Origin: Sergeia podlipaevii | Taxonomy: Eukaryota; Euglenozoa; Kinetoplastea; Trypanosomatida; Trypanosomatidae | DNA length: 45,298 nucleotides | Assembly (NCBI GenBank): GCA_030849805.1 | Contig: JASANZ010002100.1 | Location: 1 to 45,298 of the forward strand | Reading direction: 5' to 3' | Shown: positions 1 to 10,559 of the stretch, in pieces | Position numbering within the stretch: position 1 is the first letter of the stretch | How the letters are laid out: each line of letters opens with the position of its first letter | Program-made: the position numbers and the translations under genes | Notes under the pieces: model-generated | What the model saw: the letters and a program-made list of their open reading frames with translations, nothing else | Told to the model about the DNA's origin: nothing | Database searches by the model: none

Positions 1-734
1 TTATTATAACCTTTTCTGTAACTTTTCTTTCTATTTTTACATTATTGTTTTTTTTCTCTCCTTCTCCTTTGCTTTTCTCTTTCTTCTCATTCATATTATT
101 ATGTTCTTAGAGAGATAACAATAAATCCTTTTTTTTCTTGGTGTCGTGTGTATACACTGAATAGGAAAGGAAAAAGGGGGGAAAAGGAATATCAAGGCAG
201 CAAAATAAAGCAAAAAAAGAAAAGAAAGGTATTCTACTACATATATCCACATATAGATCTCCTATTATTATCATTATTATTTTGCATTTGCTTGTGTTTT
301 TCTTTTCCCTCACCATCTCTCATACAATACTTTTCTCTTTCTCTCTCTCTCTTTAACATCATTAAGGAGAATACTTTTCTCGCTCACAGCAAGTGCGTGT
401 TCTGAGGGTCCGAAAGCGACACAAAACGCACATCACTGTTGTTACTTCTTTATCACTTTTTTTTACTTTGTATTACCCTCCAGCGCGAGCGACTTTTGTC
501 CGAGGTTAGTCCTTTCTTTTTCTCTTCATATCTACTTTACTATTATTATTCTTTATTATTCTTTTTTGTAAGTTGTATTTTAAGAAAAAAAATTTTGAAA
601 GCTGCACAGATAAAAGGGGAAAACTCAAAAAAAAAGAGGAAACAAAAATTTTTGTTTGGCACCAATAACATACGCTTTTCTTTTTTGTACCTTTTTGTTC
701 TGCTTAAGTAGCATATATTGCTTCTTGCTGATAT

Positions 735-788
735 ACATACATACACATATATATATATATATATTTATTTATTTATTTATTTATTTTT
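735..788. repeat. (TA)n / (TTTA)n microsatellite
   Basis: A CATA-rich start runs into a TA dinucleotide run (about 747-764) and then TTTA tetranucleotide repeats to 788. It lies in the non-coding leader region and contains no ATG. Confidence 0.8.
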
Positions 789-1529
789 TACTGAAGAACT
801 CTACCAAGCACTTTCTGCTTCGACTTTTTTTACCCAATTTGTACATACACAACGAATTCATAGGGACTTTTTTTTTCTTCTGCTTTACAGATAGTTTATT
901 TATACTATATTATATTATACTTTTAAGTATTGAAGTTGCCTCAAGGAGCTCGATCTCCTTTTTTTCTCCATCTGTTTTCCCTTTTTTTTCTTTTTACGTG
1001 CTTGTGATTGTGTATCTGTGTGATCTCTGCTTTGTCTTCACTAAGCGCGCTTAAAACATATCTGCACACACATATATACACACACACACAATCAGAGAGA
1101 AGGGGGAGAATAATTTTGAAAAAGGGAATTTATTCTTTGATAACGGATTAAACCAAGAAATTAGAAAGGCAGCATAGAAAAAAAAATCAGATATTTCTTT
1201 TTGTTCTCTCTCTCCCTCCGATTTCGTGAGATAAGTGGGCTTTTTTTTTTATCACCTTGAGGGCACCAGTCAGTGTATAAATTTTTATTCTATTATCAAT
1301 TGATATATACCACCAATAGTAGCAACCTCAAGGTAAAATATACTGTGGTTTGACTGCTTTATTACTATTACCTTTTTTGAGTCTGTGAAGGAAGGAAGAA
1401 GTGAGAAGGCTGAGAACTAAAGAAAAAAAAGATCTTTATCAGCTCCACAGAAAAGGAAGAAGGACAAGGGGGTGAAGCAGCGTTCGTTGCACAGCAACAA
1501 TAAGAAAAAATTTTAATCGTGGCAAGCGT

Positions 1530-1574
1530 TTTTTTTTTTTTCAAATCATCAAAACGCATACAACCGAATAAAAG
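1530..1574 (+). promoter_or_regulatory. Candidate spliced-leader acceptor for the ABCA gene
   Basis: A T-tract at 1530-1541 is followed by the first AG at 1573-1574, which would give a leader of only 18 nt. Acceptors further upstream (for example AG 1381-1382 after the tract at 1372-1378) are equally possible, because no ATG intervenes. Confidence 0.4.
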
Positions 1575-1592
1575 AAGAAACATCAATATTCA

Positions 1593-4500
1593 ATGAGCTC
1601 AACTAGTCAACCCGCTGGATACACCGGAGAGAAGGCACGCACACTGACTTCTGGCAAGAACAGAGACGAGTTTTCTCTCCACGCTCCCCCTGAGGGTCTA
1701 CGGTCATGCTCGCACAGCATTGAGATTGATTCAGTTAGCGAACTGCAAGAGCAGCAGCAGCCACCATCACCACAGTACCCGTATCGTGCAGCTCCTAGCG
1801 TTCTGGTAGATGCTCCCTGCATGAGTAAGAGTGGTGGTGCCACTGGTGAAGCTCACAAAGCCCCTCCACTGGTGGTGGAGCAACTTTTAGGAGGCACTTC
1901 AGTAGCAACATTTGGTTTTGGAGCAAGGGGCAGCAGCAGCAGCAGCGTCAAGGGAGCGGGCCTGAGTGGCAGCGGTGGTGGTATCCTCCTTAGCACATCC
2001 ATCAGCACCGGGTCTCAACTGCAACGGAGACACAGAGAGAACGCCGACAGCGGAGATATGAGCAATAGCAGCTACAACAACAGCAGCAGCGACGGTGGCG
2101 TAGTCAGCTTTCAGAGCAACTGTGTAGGAGAACCGCCCAGTGCGACCTTGGTGCCGGCCTCCCCTGCTGCCATACATCCAAGGAGAGCGAACTTGAGTGG
2201 GAGCGCGATTCTCTTTGGAGCCGATGGCGTAGAGTTGCATGTTGGCCCATTGAGCTGCACTGCTGATGTTGCTGCGGATGCCAGCCATATCCGCAACAGC
2301 GAGCGCGCTGCGCGACTGACTGCTACAGCGTACACTGAATTGACGCCCCTGGCGGTACCGACTGCGGGCACACTCAAGAAGGAACGAAGCGCAGCGGACG
2401 CAAGCATACAATCACCAGCCACTAGTAGCACAAAGAAGAAGAGGAAGAGCAAGATGACAGCAGCAGCAGCGGATGGTAGAGCTGAAGACGATGTCTCCCT
2501 GCCAGTAGGATCTGCACCCGCACAGCTGCCATCCTTCTCGACTCAACTGTGTGCCGTCCTGATACGCACTGGCCAGCAGTTCTGGTGTACCAAGCTCTCC
2601 ATTATTGCGGAGCTTATCGTGCCTGCGCTCTTTATCATTCTTGTTATCATACTCAACGCCGCGTTCGGCAAAGAAGTTATTAACGAGGACAACTACGCGG
2701 AGGCAGGCGAGTGGAGCCCGCGCACCAACAATCTGGACTATACGGAGTACCTTTGCTACTGGGGAAATGGCCCTGCCGTCCCGTCGCTCTATGACTGCTT
2801 CTCCATCGACATGTCACACCAGAGGTACAGGTGCGGCGGGGATAACAGCATCATACCTTTTCCGAACATTTGCTACAGTGCTGAGTTCAGGAGCATCGAA
2901 GCCGTGCTGGCCTACTATGTTGCCGCCTTCACTGGTGACATCGTGGCGATCCCGACGTTGGATGGGCTCATCTTGCATCAGTGGATTGCGAAAAAAGCTC
3001 ACCTGGTGGAGCAAGGGAACAGTGCCTCTGCCATGGCTGCGCTCTCGAGCTTGGGCATCACTGCGTCGACGCCTACACGGCTGGATGCGTTATGTCGTTC
3101 TGGGCTCTTGTACTTTGCACCGGCTGAAAATGTTCCGGATGGCCTTATTGAGTACTTCATGGAACACTCGAAGCTTTTCGCATACACCTATGGTGGAACC
3201 TTCGCGACGGTGAAGGAGGCGGAGGCGGCGATGGAGGAGCAAGGCGGCGCGGATCCGCTAGCATACAACTCAACGTGGGGGCTCGTGGTGGTAAGTGACA
3301 TCCGCGACGGCTTTGACGTGGAAATTCGCCTGAACATAAATGCCATTCCAGTTCTGAAGCCTACCGTAGATGTGCAGTACCCTGGCGGGTACGCTTTCAA
3401 TGGTGGTGACATCTACTTGGCTTCAGGATACATCACAATACAGAGAATGCTCTATGATTATTTTCTCTTCCGCAAGGCTCAGGCTATCTCCTTCTTGGCA
3501 AGCCGGGGCAATGCAACAGCTTCGCTCCTTCAGATACCTGGTGTGGGTGTCAAGGACCCTGCGCAAGCTCTATATCCGCTTGTGTCGTCCTTTCCATCGG
3601 TAGACGGGAGCCGCACGTATCTTCTCGAGCTCGCCGCTCCACTCGTCGCCTTTGTAGTTGTTCTTGCATTTCTCTACCCCTTCTCTCAGATCACGAAGCG
3701 CTTGGTGCTGGAGAAAGAAATACGCATTCGGGAAGCCATGCTTATTATGGGGCTCCGCCGCTCGACGCTGTGGACGAGTTACTTCATTACTGCTGCACTT
3801 GAATACATTGTCATCAGTGGCTTCATCACGCTGCTTCTCTGCGCTGCGGTGGCCCGCAAGTCAAGCGGTGGTTTGATCTTCCTCATGACGCTTCTGTACG
3901 GCATCACGCTGGTGCCACTGTCGGGTCTCCTGTCGACGCTCTTCACCAAGGCTCACCTGGCGGCACTGCTTGCGCCGCTCTTATACTTTGTACTATCCAT
4001 GCTTATCTTCGCTATGAACAACGCCAAGGCCGACATGATCCTTGGTCTCTCCGTCTTCTCTCCTACGGCGTACGCCGCTTTGATGCGGCACGTGTTCAAT
4101 GCGGAGAGCGCCAGTGGCTTCGAGGTGCACGATCTTCGAAACAACCCCCTTTACAATACTCCGAGCCCGTATAAACTGCTGATTATGCTTGTAGGGGATT
4201 TCTTTATCTACACCCTTCTTATGCTCTACTTGGATGCTGTGCTTCCGCAGGAGTGGGGCTCCACCAAGCACCCGTTTTTTTTTATTGTGAATCCTATTAA
4301 GGTACTCGGGCGTCTATATCAACGAAAGAAAAACGGGGAAGAAGAAGAAGAGCAAAAGGACAAGACGACCAACGATGGTGGAAGAGGCAGCAACGCTACG
4401 CTGGAGGGCTTTGATCCGTTTTTGGGACTCGATCCACAAGGAAAGGCCAAGCATGTCAGTGTGCGGGTTCGAGGGCTGACCAAGGTGTTTGGTCGCCCCT

Positions 4501-7500
4501 CTCTCCTTCGACGGCTGCTTCGCAAGATAAGTGGAAGAGACTCGAAAGAAAATCGCGGCGATGGTCCATTAGTCGCTGTGGATAACTTCTCTTGTGACTT
4601 GTACTCGGGCGAGATTTCGGTTCTGCTGGGACCCAACGGAGCTGGTAAGTCTACGATTGTGAACATGATGACTGGCATGCTCTCGGCCGATAGCGGAGAC
4701 TGCATGATTGAGGGACGCTCTATTCTTCATCACACGGCAAACGCGAGACACCTCATTGGCTACTGCCCTCAGCATAACATTCTCTGGCCCCAACTCACGT
4801 GTCGCGCTCATGTGGAGTTCTTTGGCCGTATCAAAGGCCTGCACGGCGAGGTCCTGGAGCACTCCATCGTGGTCATTTTACGCTCTGTAGATCTTCTGGA
4901 AAAGGCAGACAGCCCCGCGAGGACCTTGTCAGGCGGTCAGAAACGAAAGCTGAGCATTGCCATTGCCTTTGTTGGCCTCAGCAAGGTGGTGCTCCTGGAT
5001 GAACCCACAGCTGGTCTGGATGCTGCGGCACGTCGCCATGTGTGGAGTCTTCTTCGAGCCATGTCTCAGCATCGCACGATCCTCTTGACGACGCACTTCA
5101 TTGATGAAGCCGACCTCCTCGGCGACAGCGTGGCCATCGTGAGTCACAGCCGCCTACTCTGCGCCGGGAGCAGCCTCTTCCTGCGCAACTACGCGCAGTG
5201 TGGCTACACGGTCCACTTCGATCTTCTCCCGATGCTTTTGGGACCTCTAGCCACTATGACGACGACTACCACGACTGCCGTTGCCAACCCCACCATGAGC
5301 AGCGATAGAACTGTAACACCGCAACGCACAATTGCTAGCGGAGGAGCACGAGGTGCCTCCATGACGGAAGTTAAGCCACGCGCACGCAAGCAGCAAGAGC
5401 AGATGCAGAGCGAAGTGCAACTGCGTCGACGGCGGCAAAGCATGCTCGCAGAGGTCTGGAAGAAGCTTGACACGCTGGTGCGAGAGCACGTGCCGGCGGC
5501 ATCGCTGGTGTTGCGCACTGACTGCGAGGTGGAGTACCGCATCCCTGTAGCGGAGGAGGCAATTCTACCCGCGTTACTGCGCAGCATGGAATCTGCGGGG
5601 GCGGCGCTGCCAATTCGCGGTTACGCTATCCGTGCTCCCACGCTGGAGGACGCGTTCATAGCGATTGTCGATCATGAAACCCGTGAGAAGAAAGATATAA
5701 ACAATAAGAGCAAAAGCATCAATACCACCACCATCGCATCAGTTGCAACAGAAGGCCTTGAAGGAGTCGATCCGCTGGAGGATGCCATCCACACTGGAGC
5801 AGCCATGAGTACTCGATCCCCGCAGTCGCATGTCGGCGCCGCTGCCCCGCACATCTCACGTGGCTCTGCGAAGTTTCTTGAGACTGAGGCGCGAGAAGCC
5901 AGCATGTTTGGTGGTGGCCATGGTGAGGTCGGCGCTGTCGCATTCTACTCGGAACTGAGTGTAAGCACTGCGAGTACACCCTCCACCAGCGCGCATCTTG
6001 CTTGGGTACAGGCGTGTGCTGATAAGGACACCATAAGAAGAGGTACCATAGGCACAGACACTACCATATCAGATGACACCAACCGCACACGCCGCCCCGC
6101 TCTCAACACGAATCTACATAGTGACACGATGAGCTTGAAGAAGACGATCATGGATGGAGAAGGCATCGTGTCAGGCAAGCCTTTTCTCACCTCACCCTCC
6201 AGCTTGCCTGAGGCGCCCGACTGCTTCAGCTCCCCAACAGATAATGCGGTAGTGATTACTGGCACGGCGACCACTGCCACCCCACAGGCAGCCTCCTCTG
6301 CAGAATTCTCCAGCATCGCCACTGGTGACATTCAGGTGGACGCTGTGTGGAGTGCACAGCCGGTGACGTCATGCTGCACCTTGTACTTGGCGCAATTAAA
6401 GGCAATGCTCTACAAGCGCTTCTACTACTCACTACGTGACCGCCGCATGCAGTTCTTTCAGATTATCTGTCCGGTATTGTGCTTTCTTCTTGCGATGCTG
6501 CTGCAGCTGGTGGATGGTGCGTACACCGACCCCCTGTACTTTACCCCTTCTCTTTTCCGTGAGAAGAGCGTCATGTACGGCTCTCAGTGTGAGTCCTTCT
6601 GGGGCACCCCTATTGGTAGTGGAGACGACCGTCTTCCTACCAACGAGTTGGGTCATGGGCTGGGAGAGCTGGAGGTGATCATGACTGACCAGTACAGCTC
6701 GACTACAACCCTTTCTACCTTCTTGCAGGAAACGTGGTACACGCACGGAGACTACCCCCGCTACGCCGCCGCACAGTGTGTAGACATGCCCCTCACCTCG
6801 ATGCTATCCAGCTTCTACCCACGTGCGATTGGAGCTCGCCTTGCTACAGTGACGCTGTACAATACCTCCTCCAAGCACTCCTTGCCCTTTGCGCTGCACA
6901 CCTCTTATATGATATGGTACCTGCACATGCTCGAGGAGGTCTACGGCGAGGACGCTACCGATATGGTGGAGAACGCGGTGTTTCGCATGGGTGTCGCGCC
7001 GCTCACACAGAAACAAGACAAATACGCGCGAACTTCCAAGAGTACGCTTTCCCCCATTATGATTGGTATCATTATTCTTATCCCCTTCACCTTCATGCCA
7101 GCCAACCCAGTGGTGTGGGTGACGAAAGAACGGGAGATAGGCGCGCGGCACATACAGCGTATCTCAGGACTGCGCTATCTCATCTACTGGATCTCCAATC
7201 TGCTGTTTGACATGGCCGCGTATATCATTACGCTCATTCTTGTCTTTGCGCTTTTCGCTATTTTCAAGCGGTGGGAGTATGTTGGGACGGAAGCCATTGG
7301 CGCCTCCATCGTTGCCTTCCTACTCTACGGGTTGTGCTGCTGCCTCGGTTCCTACGCTGTCAGTTTCATGTTCAGCGAGCATTCCACGGCGCAGGTAGTG
7401 GTCATGGGGGTGAGCTTTCTCACGGGGTTTGTGTGTGTTCTGCTTGTGTTTGTTCTTTCCATGCTTGACTGGACGTACAAAGCGGCCGATACGATGCGCT

Positions 7501-10500
7501 GGATCTTCCGCGTTCTGCCTCCGTACAGCATTGGTGAGGTGATTCTCAATCTCGCCCTACTTGAGCAAAATAAGCTCAAGGATCCTTCCCTCACGCCATG
7601 GAGTCTGTCCACAACGCTTTATGCGGATATGTATATGCTGATTGAGATTCCCATCTTTGCCGCTGTAACGCTTCTGTGGGATCACCCCGCCCGGCGTGCT
7701 GTGTGGGTCCGTATGTGCTCAGTGTGCTCTAGCAAGCAGCACGATCACGGCGAGATGCGGGACGTACGGAAGGACGGCGTGAGGAATATTGCCATGATGG
7801 ATGCAACCGCAGTTGCTCAACTAGAGGAAAACAAAAGCAACACCAGTGCCATCGAAAGCACCAAGGAAGATGGAACAGGTGCCAAGGCCAAGACCAGGAA
7901 CAGTACTGCTGGCAGCAAGAACAACAAAAGCAACGGTGGCACTTGTGGAGCATGTGCGATGGAGACCGCGGTGGTCGAGATCATTGAGCGAAGGCAGAGC
8001 AGTTTTCAAGCTCGAAGGAGGAACAGCAGCTGCTGCGACAGCGCGACATTGAACAATAACCAAGTCAGTACCTCAATGTTCTGCGATGCAAGTCAAGAAA
8101 CTCTCTTTGATGGCGATGACAGCATGTGCCGTGATGCGGCGGCTATCAGCAGCAGCGAGGCAGCTGCTGCTGGTCGGGGTTTTTTTTTGTCCGTGCCTGC
8201 CACCCCTGGTGTGCGCCGTAGGAAGTCCTCTGCATTGCAACCGGAGCTGAGCGTGGAATATCTTGCCGCTGCAGCTGGTGCTGAGAATCAGCTAGAGACT
8301 CAGACGCCTTTCTCCTCCGCGCACAAGTGCAGGGGCCGCTCTTCCAGTGCACATAGCGGCAGCGGCAACAATGCCAGCAATAGCAACTGTTCGCATGTGA
8401 GCATTCTCGTGAACCCTGCCATCATTACCACTCCACAGTGTATTGTACCTGCCGGCGCTGAGCACTGCCCGTTTGACAGCAAGCCCTCTTACTTGTATCC
8501 ACCGCATGAACCGACCCCAGGCGACATCAAAGCCGCTGAGGAGGAGGACAGCGACGTGGAGGAGGAAAGGCTGGCGGTGTACGTGGATGAGCAGCATGCC
8601 ATCGCGGTTGCGGCCCGACGCGCTCTTGTGGGTTGCATGAAGGGCAGCAACGACGCAAAGAAACATGAAAGAAACAAGAAGGACGTGAGACGTAGCGGCG
8701 GCAGCGGCGCGGCTGCGTACGACAGCTCTGACGATGACAATGGTGAGGAAAAGGCGTTGCAAGATGTCATACGTGTTGTGGATCTCAGAAAGGTTTATCA
8801 TTCAGGGCACAAGGTGGCGGTGCGCAGCCTTACATTTGGTGTAATGCCTGGGGAAGTGTTTGGCTTTCTTGGCACCAACGGCGCCGGCAAGACTACCGCC
8901 TTGTCTATCCTCACTCAAGAGCAAACCGCCACATGCGGCCGCGCGTACGTATGTGGACATGACGTGATGGACGAAAGCACAAAGGCACTTCAGTTTATTG
9001 GGTACTGTCCTCAGTTTGACGCTTGCTTTGACCTACTCACAGTGGAGGAGCAGCTGACGATGTACGGTGGAGTGCGGGGCATCATCGGCGAGGACGCCAA
9101 AAAAATGGTTAGCAGTCTCATACAGCTATGCGGACTAGAACAGTACAAGGACGTGCTAGCGAGCAAGCTATCAGGCGGTAACCGCCGTCGTCTCTCCGTC
9201 GCCATCGCGCTCGTCGGTGCGCCTCGTGTGGTTTGCTTAGATGAGCCTTCGGCTGGTATGGATCCCATTGCAAGACGGCAACTGTGGCGTGCGTTAACCC
9301 GCGTCTCCGCCCGCTGCTCTGTCATGCTGACCACCCATCACCTGGAAGAAGTAGAAGCACTGGCGGACTGCGTGGGCATCATGGTGGACGGCTCTCTGCG
9401 CTGTCTCGGGGATCTTCCACACCTCAAGCACAAGTATGCGCGGGATGCGTATCAGCTGACCATCCGCGTTCACCCCAAGGTGTCACGCGAGAGGAAGACG
9501 GAGGAGGAGGAGGAGGAAGAAAAGAAGAAGGGAAGGAATAAAATGGGAGCGCGGAATGCTGCTGCGGAGGTGGAGGACCCTCTCTTTGTGCCCTATGGGT
9601 GCCCGCAGCGGCGATCTGGATCGGTTTCGTACAACGATGTAGACGTGATAAACACCAATGACAATCTCATTGCCTTTATGAGAGAGAAATTCCCCTCCGC
9701 CATCTTGCTCGAAACCTTTAACAATGAGCAGTTCATCTTCTCGGTGCCGGTGGCGGCGGTGTCGGGTGGCGCCGAGGCGTGGGTGTGGGCTGGAGACCCA
9801 GATGCCACAGCCATGACCAACCCCCTGGAGGAGGAGATGGCGACTCGCGGCCTCAGCAGTGCCCCATCCCCCTCCCCCGTGTTTCAGTCTACAAGTGGCG
9901 GTGGATCACAGCTCTTCTCACTGTCCCCTGTGTTTCCACTTACGAACAGCCCCTTCGTGGAGTCGTCACTGGCTCGTCAGCAGAACAGAGTTGCCCAGCA
10001 AGAGCAACAACCACGCCCAGTGCGCCTCTCCGACATCTTTGGAGCGCTCCAGCAGCACAAGGAAGCCCTCAGTATTACAGATTACAGCGTCACGCAGGTC
10101 TCGATGGAGCAGGTCTTCCTGAGCGTCTGCGGTGTGGAAGATCAAAAGAACGAGGAAGAGGAGGTGGAGAAAAGGAAGAGGAGCGGGTTTATGTCACGGT
10201 TCTTGCACGCAGCGGCCCATGGTACCAAGCCTGCGAAGCCCAAAGAGAGTGAGATCGCAGCAGAAGAGGCACAGAACAGGGAGGGAGTGGCGCAGAAGCG
10301 ATCCAATTGTGCTGGTGCTACTGCTACTGGCCAGGACAAGATGAATGGAAACTGGAAGCAGCAAAAGGAAAAGGATGAAGGAAAGATCAATGCCGAGGGA
10401 AACAAGCCAAAGAGGCAGCATGTGTTTGCGCAGTACAGGAGAAGTAAGTGGCGCACAGCCCAGACATCCCCACTTATAGAAGAGAGCTGGGGAGACAAAG

Positions 10501-10559
10501 AAGCGAGTTCTTGTCCCGCCGCGACACGGAGTGGCGGTGGTGCGACTGGAGCACGGTAA
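1593..10559 (+). CDS. ABC transporter, ABCA subfamily (full-length, expanded)
   Basis: This 2988-aa protein has the ABCA order TMD1-NBD1-TMD2-NBD2. The first membrane helix is near residue 335, followed by a large luminal/extracellular loop (about 360-670) and the remaining TMD1 helices (about 675-900). NBD1 shows Walker A GPNGAGKST (1013-1021), signature LSGGQ (1112-1116) and Walker B with D1136/E1137. TMD2 spans about 1600-2030, again with a large loop. NBD2 shows GTNGAGKTT (2427-2435), LSGGN (2526-2530) and D2550/E2551; LSGGN and DEPSAGMDP fit the second NBD of ABCA proteins. Both sites look catalytically intact. ABCA proteins move phospholipids or sterols across membranes; in Leishmania, relatives act in phospholipid and vesicle trafficking. 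The length is unusual (ABCA proteins are usually about 1700-2300 aa). The excess is an N-terminal cytosolic region of about 330 residues, linkers at about 1180-1600 and 2030-2390, and a tail after 2630, all Ser/Thr/Ala/Asn-rich. ATG 1593 is the first ATG after the leader. Confidence 0.95.
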   Translation: MSSTSQPAGYTGEKARTLTSGKNRDEFSLHAPPEGLRSCSHSIEIDSVSELQEQQQPPSPQYPYRAAPSVLVDAPCMSKSGGATGEAHKAPPLVVEQLLGGTSVATFGFGARGSSSSSVKGAGLSGSGGGILLSTSISTGSQLQRRHRENADSGDMSNSSYNNSSSDGGVVSFQSNCVGEPPSATLVPASPAAIHPRRANLSGSAILFGADGVELHVGPLSCTADVAADASHIRNSERAARLTATAYTELTPLAVPTAGTLKKERSAADASIQSPATSSTKKKRKSKMTAAAADGRAEDDVSLPVGSAPAQLPSFSTQLCAVLIRTGQQFWCTKLSIIAELIVPALFIILVIILNAAFGKEVINEDNYAEAGEWSPRTNNLDYTEYLCYWGNGPAVPSLYDCFSIDMSHQRYRCGGDNSIIPFPNICYSAEFRSIEAVLAYYVAAFTGDIVAIPTLDGLILHQWIAKKAHLVEQGNSASAMAALSSLGITASTPTRLDALCRSGLLYFAPAENVPDGLIEYFMEHSKLFAYTYGGTFATVKEAEAAMEEQGGADPLAYNSTWGLVVVSDIRDGFDVEIRLNINAIPVLKPTVDVQYPGGYAFNGGDIYLASGYITIQRMLYDYFLFRKAQAISFLASRGNATASLLQIPGVGVKDPAQALYPLVSSFPSVDGSRTYLLELAAPLVAFVVVLAFLYPFSQITKRLVLEKEIRIREAMLIMGLRRSTLWTSYFITAALEYIVISGFITLLLCAAVARKSSGGLIFLMTLLYGITLVPLSGLLSTLFTKAHLAALLAPLLYFVLSMLIFAMNNAKADMILGLSVFSPTAYAALMRHVFNAESASGFEVHDLRNNPLYNTPSPYKLLIMLVGDFFIYTLLMLYLDAVLPQEWGSTKHPFFFIVNPIKVLGRLYQRKKNGEEEEEQKDKTTNDGGRGSNATLEGFDPFLGLDPQGKAKHVSVRVRGLTKVFGRPSLLRRLLRKISGRDSKENRGDGPLVAVDNFSCDLYSGEISVLLGPNGAGKSTIVNMMTGMLSADSGDCMIEGRSILHHTANARHLIGYCPQHNILWPQLTCRAHVEFFGRIKGLHGEVLEHSIVVILRSVDLLEKADSPARTLSGGQKRKLSIAIAFVGLSKVVLLDEPTAGLDAAARRHVWSLLRAMSQHRTILLTTHFIDEADLLGDSVAIVSHSRLLCAGSSLFLRNYAQCGYTVHFDLLPMLLGPLATMTTTTTTAVANPTMSSDRTVTPQRTIASGGARGASMTEVKPRARKQQEQMQSEVQLRRRRQSMLAEVWKKLDTLVREHVPAASLVLRTDCEVEYRIPVAEEAILPALLRSMESAGAALPIRGYAIRAPTLEDAFIAIVDHETREKKDINNKSKSINTTTIASVATEGLEGVDPLEDAIHTGAAMSTRSPQSHVGAAAPHISRGSAKFLETEAREASMFGGGHGEVGAVAFYSELSVSTASTPSTSAHLAWVQACADKDTIRRGTIGTDTTISDDTNRTRRPALNTNLHSDTMSLKKTIMDGEGIVSGKPFLTSPSSLPEAPDCFSSPTDNAVVITGTATTATPQAASSAEFSSIATGDIQVDAVWSAQPVTSCCTLYLAQLKAMLYKRFYYSLRDRRMQFFQIICPVLCFLLAMLLQLVDGAYTDPLYFTPSLFREKSVMYGSQCESFWGTPIGSGDDRLPTNELGHGLGELEVIMTDQYSSTTTLSTFLQETWYTHGDYPRYAAAQCVDMPLTSMLSSFYPRAIGARLATVTLYNTSSKHSLPFALHTSYMIWYLHMLEEVYGEDATDMVENAVFRMGVAPLTQKQDKYARTSKSTLSPIMIGIIILIPFTFMPANPVVWVTKEREIGARHIQRISGLRYLIYWISNLLFDMAAYIITLILVFALFAIFKRWEYVGTEAIGASIVAFLLYGLCCCLGSYAVSFMFSEHSTAQVVVMGVSFLTGFVCVLLVFVLSMLDWTYKAADTMRWIFRVLPPYSIGEVILNLALLEQNKLKDPSLTPWSLSTTLYADMYMLIEIPIFAAVTLLWDHPARRAVWVRMCSVCSSKQHDHGEMRDVRKDGVRNIAMMDATAVAQLEENKSNTSAIESTKEDGTGAKAKTRNSTAGSKNNKSNGGTCGACAMETAVVEIIERRQSSFQARRRNSSCCDSATLNNNQVSTSMFCDASQETLFDGDDSMCRDAAAISSSEAAAAGRGFFLSVPATPGVRRRKSSALQPELSVEYLAAAAGAENQLETQTPFSSAHKCRGRSSSAHSGSGNNASNSNCSHVSILVNPAIITTPQCIVPAGAEHCPFDSKPSYLYPPHEPTPGDIKAAEEEDSDVEEERLAVYVDEQHAIAVAARRALVGCMKGSNDAKKHERNKKDVRRSGGSGAAAYDSSDDDNGEEKALQDVIRVVDLRKVYHSGHKVAVRSLTFGVMPGEVFGFLGTNGAGKTTALSILTQEQTATCGRAYVCGHDVMDESTKALQFIGYCPQFDACFDLLTVEEQLTMYGGVRGIIGEDAKKMVSSLIQLCGLEQYKDVLASKLSGGNRRRLSVAIALVGAPRVVCLDEPSAGMDPIARRQLWRALTRVSARCSVMLTTHHLEEVEALADCVGIMVDGSLRCLGDLPHLKHKYARDAYQLTIRVHPKVSRERKTEEEEEEEKKKGRNKMGARNAAAEVEDPLFVPYGCPQRRSGSVSYNDVDVINTNDNLIAFMREKFPSAILLETFNNEQFIFSVPVAAVSGGAEAWVWAGDPDATAMTNPLEEEMATRGLSSAPSPSPVFQSTSGGGSQLFSLSPVFPLTNSPFVESSLARQQNRVAQQEQQPRPVRLSDIFGALQQHKEALSITDYSVTQVSMEQVFLSVCGVEDQKNEEEEVEKRKRSGFMSRFLHAAAHGTKPAKPKESEIAAEEAQNREGVAQKRSNCAGATATGQDKMNGNWKQQKEKDEGKINAEGNKPKRQHVFAQYRRSKWRTAQTSPLIEESWGDKEASSCPAATRSGGGATGAR

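Larger units (their letters stand above)
1..1592 (+). other. Long T-rich leader/intergenic region upstream of the ABCA gene
   Basis: No coding sequence is supported on either strand. The + strand is T-rich with many polypyrimidine tracts (around 280-360, 435-475, 515-570, 800-840, 945-1000, 1195-1220, 1231-1250, 1530-1541), each followed by possible AG acceptors. After the ATG at 101 there is no further ATG on the + strand until the ABCA start at 1593, although the reverse triplet CAT occurs about 24 times in the same stretch. This suggests that much of the region is transcribed leader under selection against upstream starts, or a field of alternative trans-splice sites. The window edge hides what lies further upstream, including any strand switch. 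Confidence 0.6.

Noticed and set aside
1899..2411. Antisense open frames inside the ABCA gene and other large genes
   Set aside because: They overlap well-supported coding sequence and have no domains or acceptor sites on the - strand.
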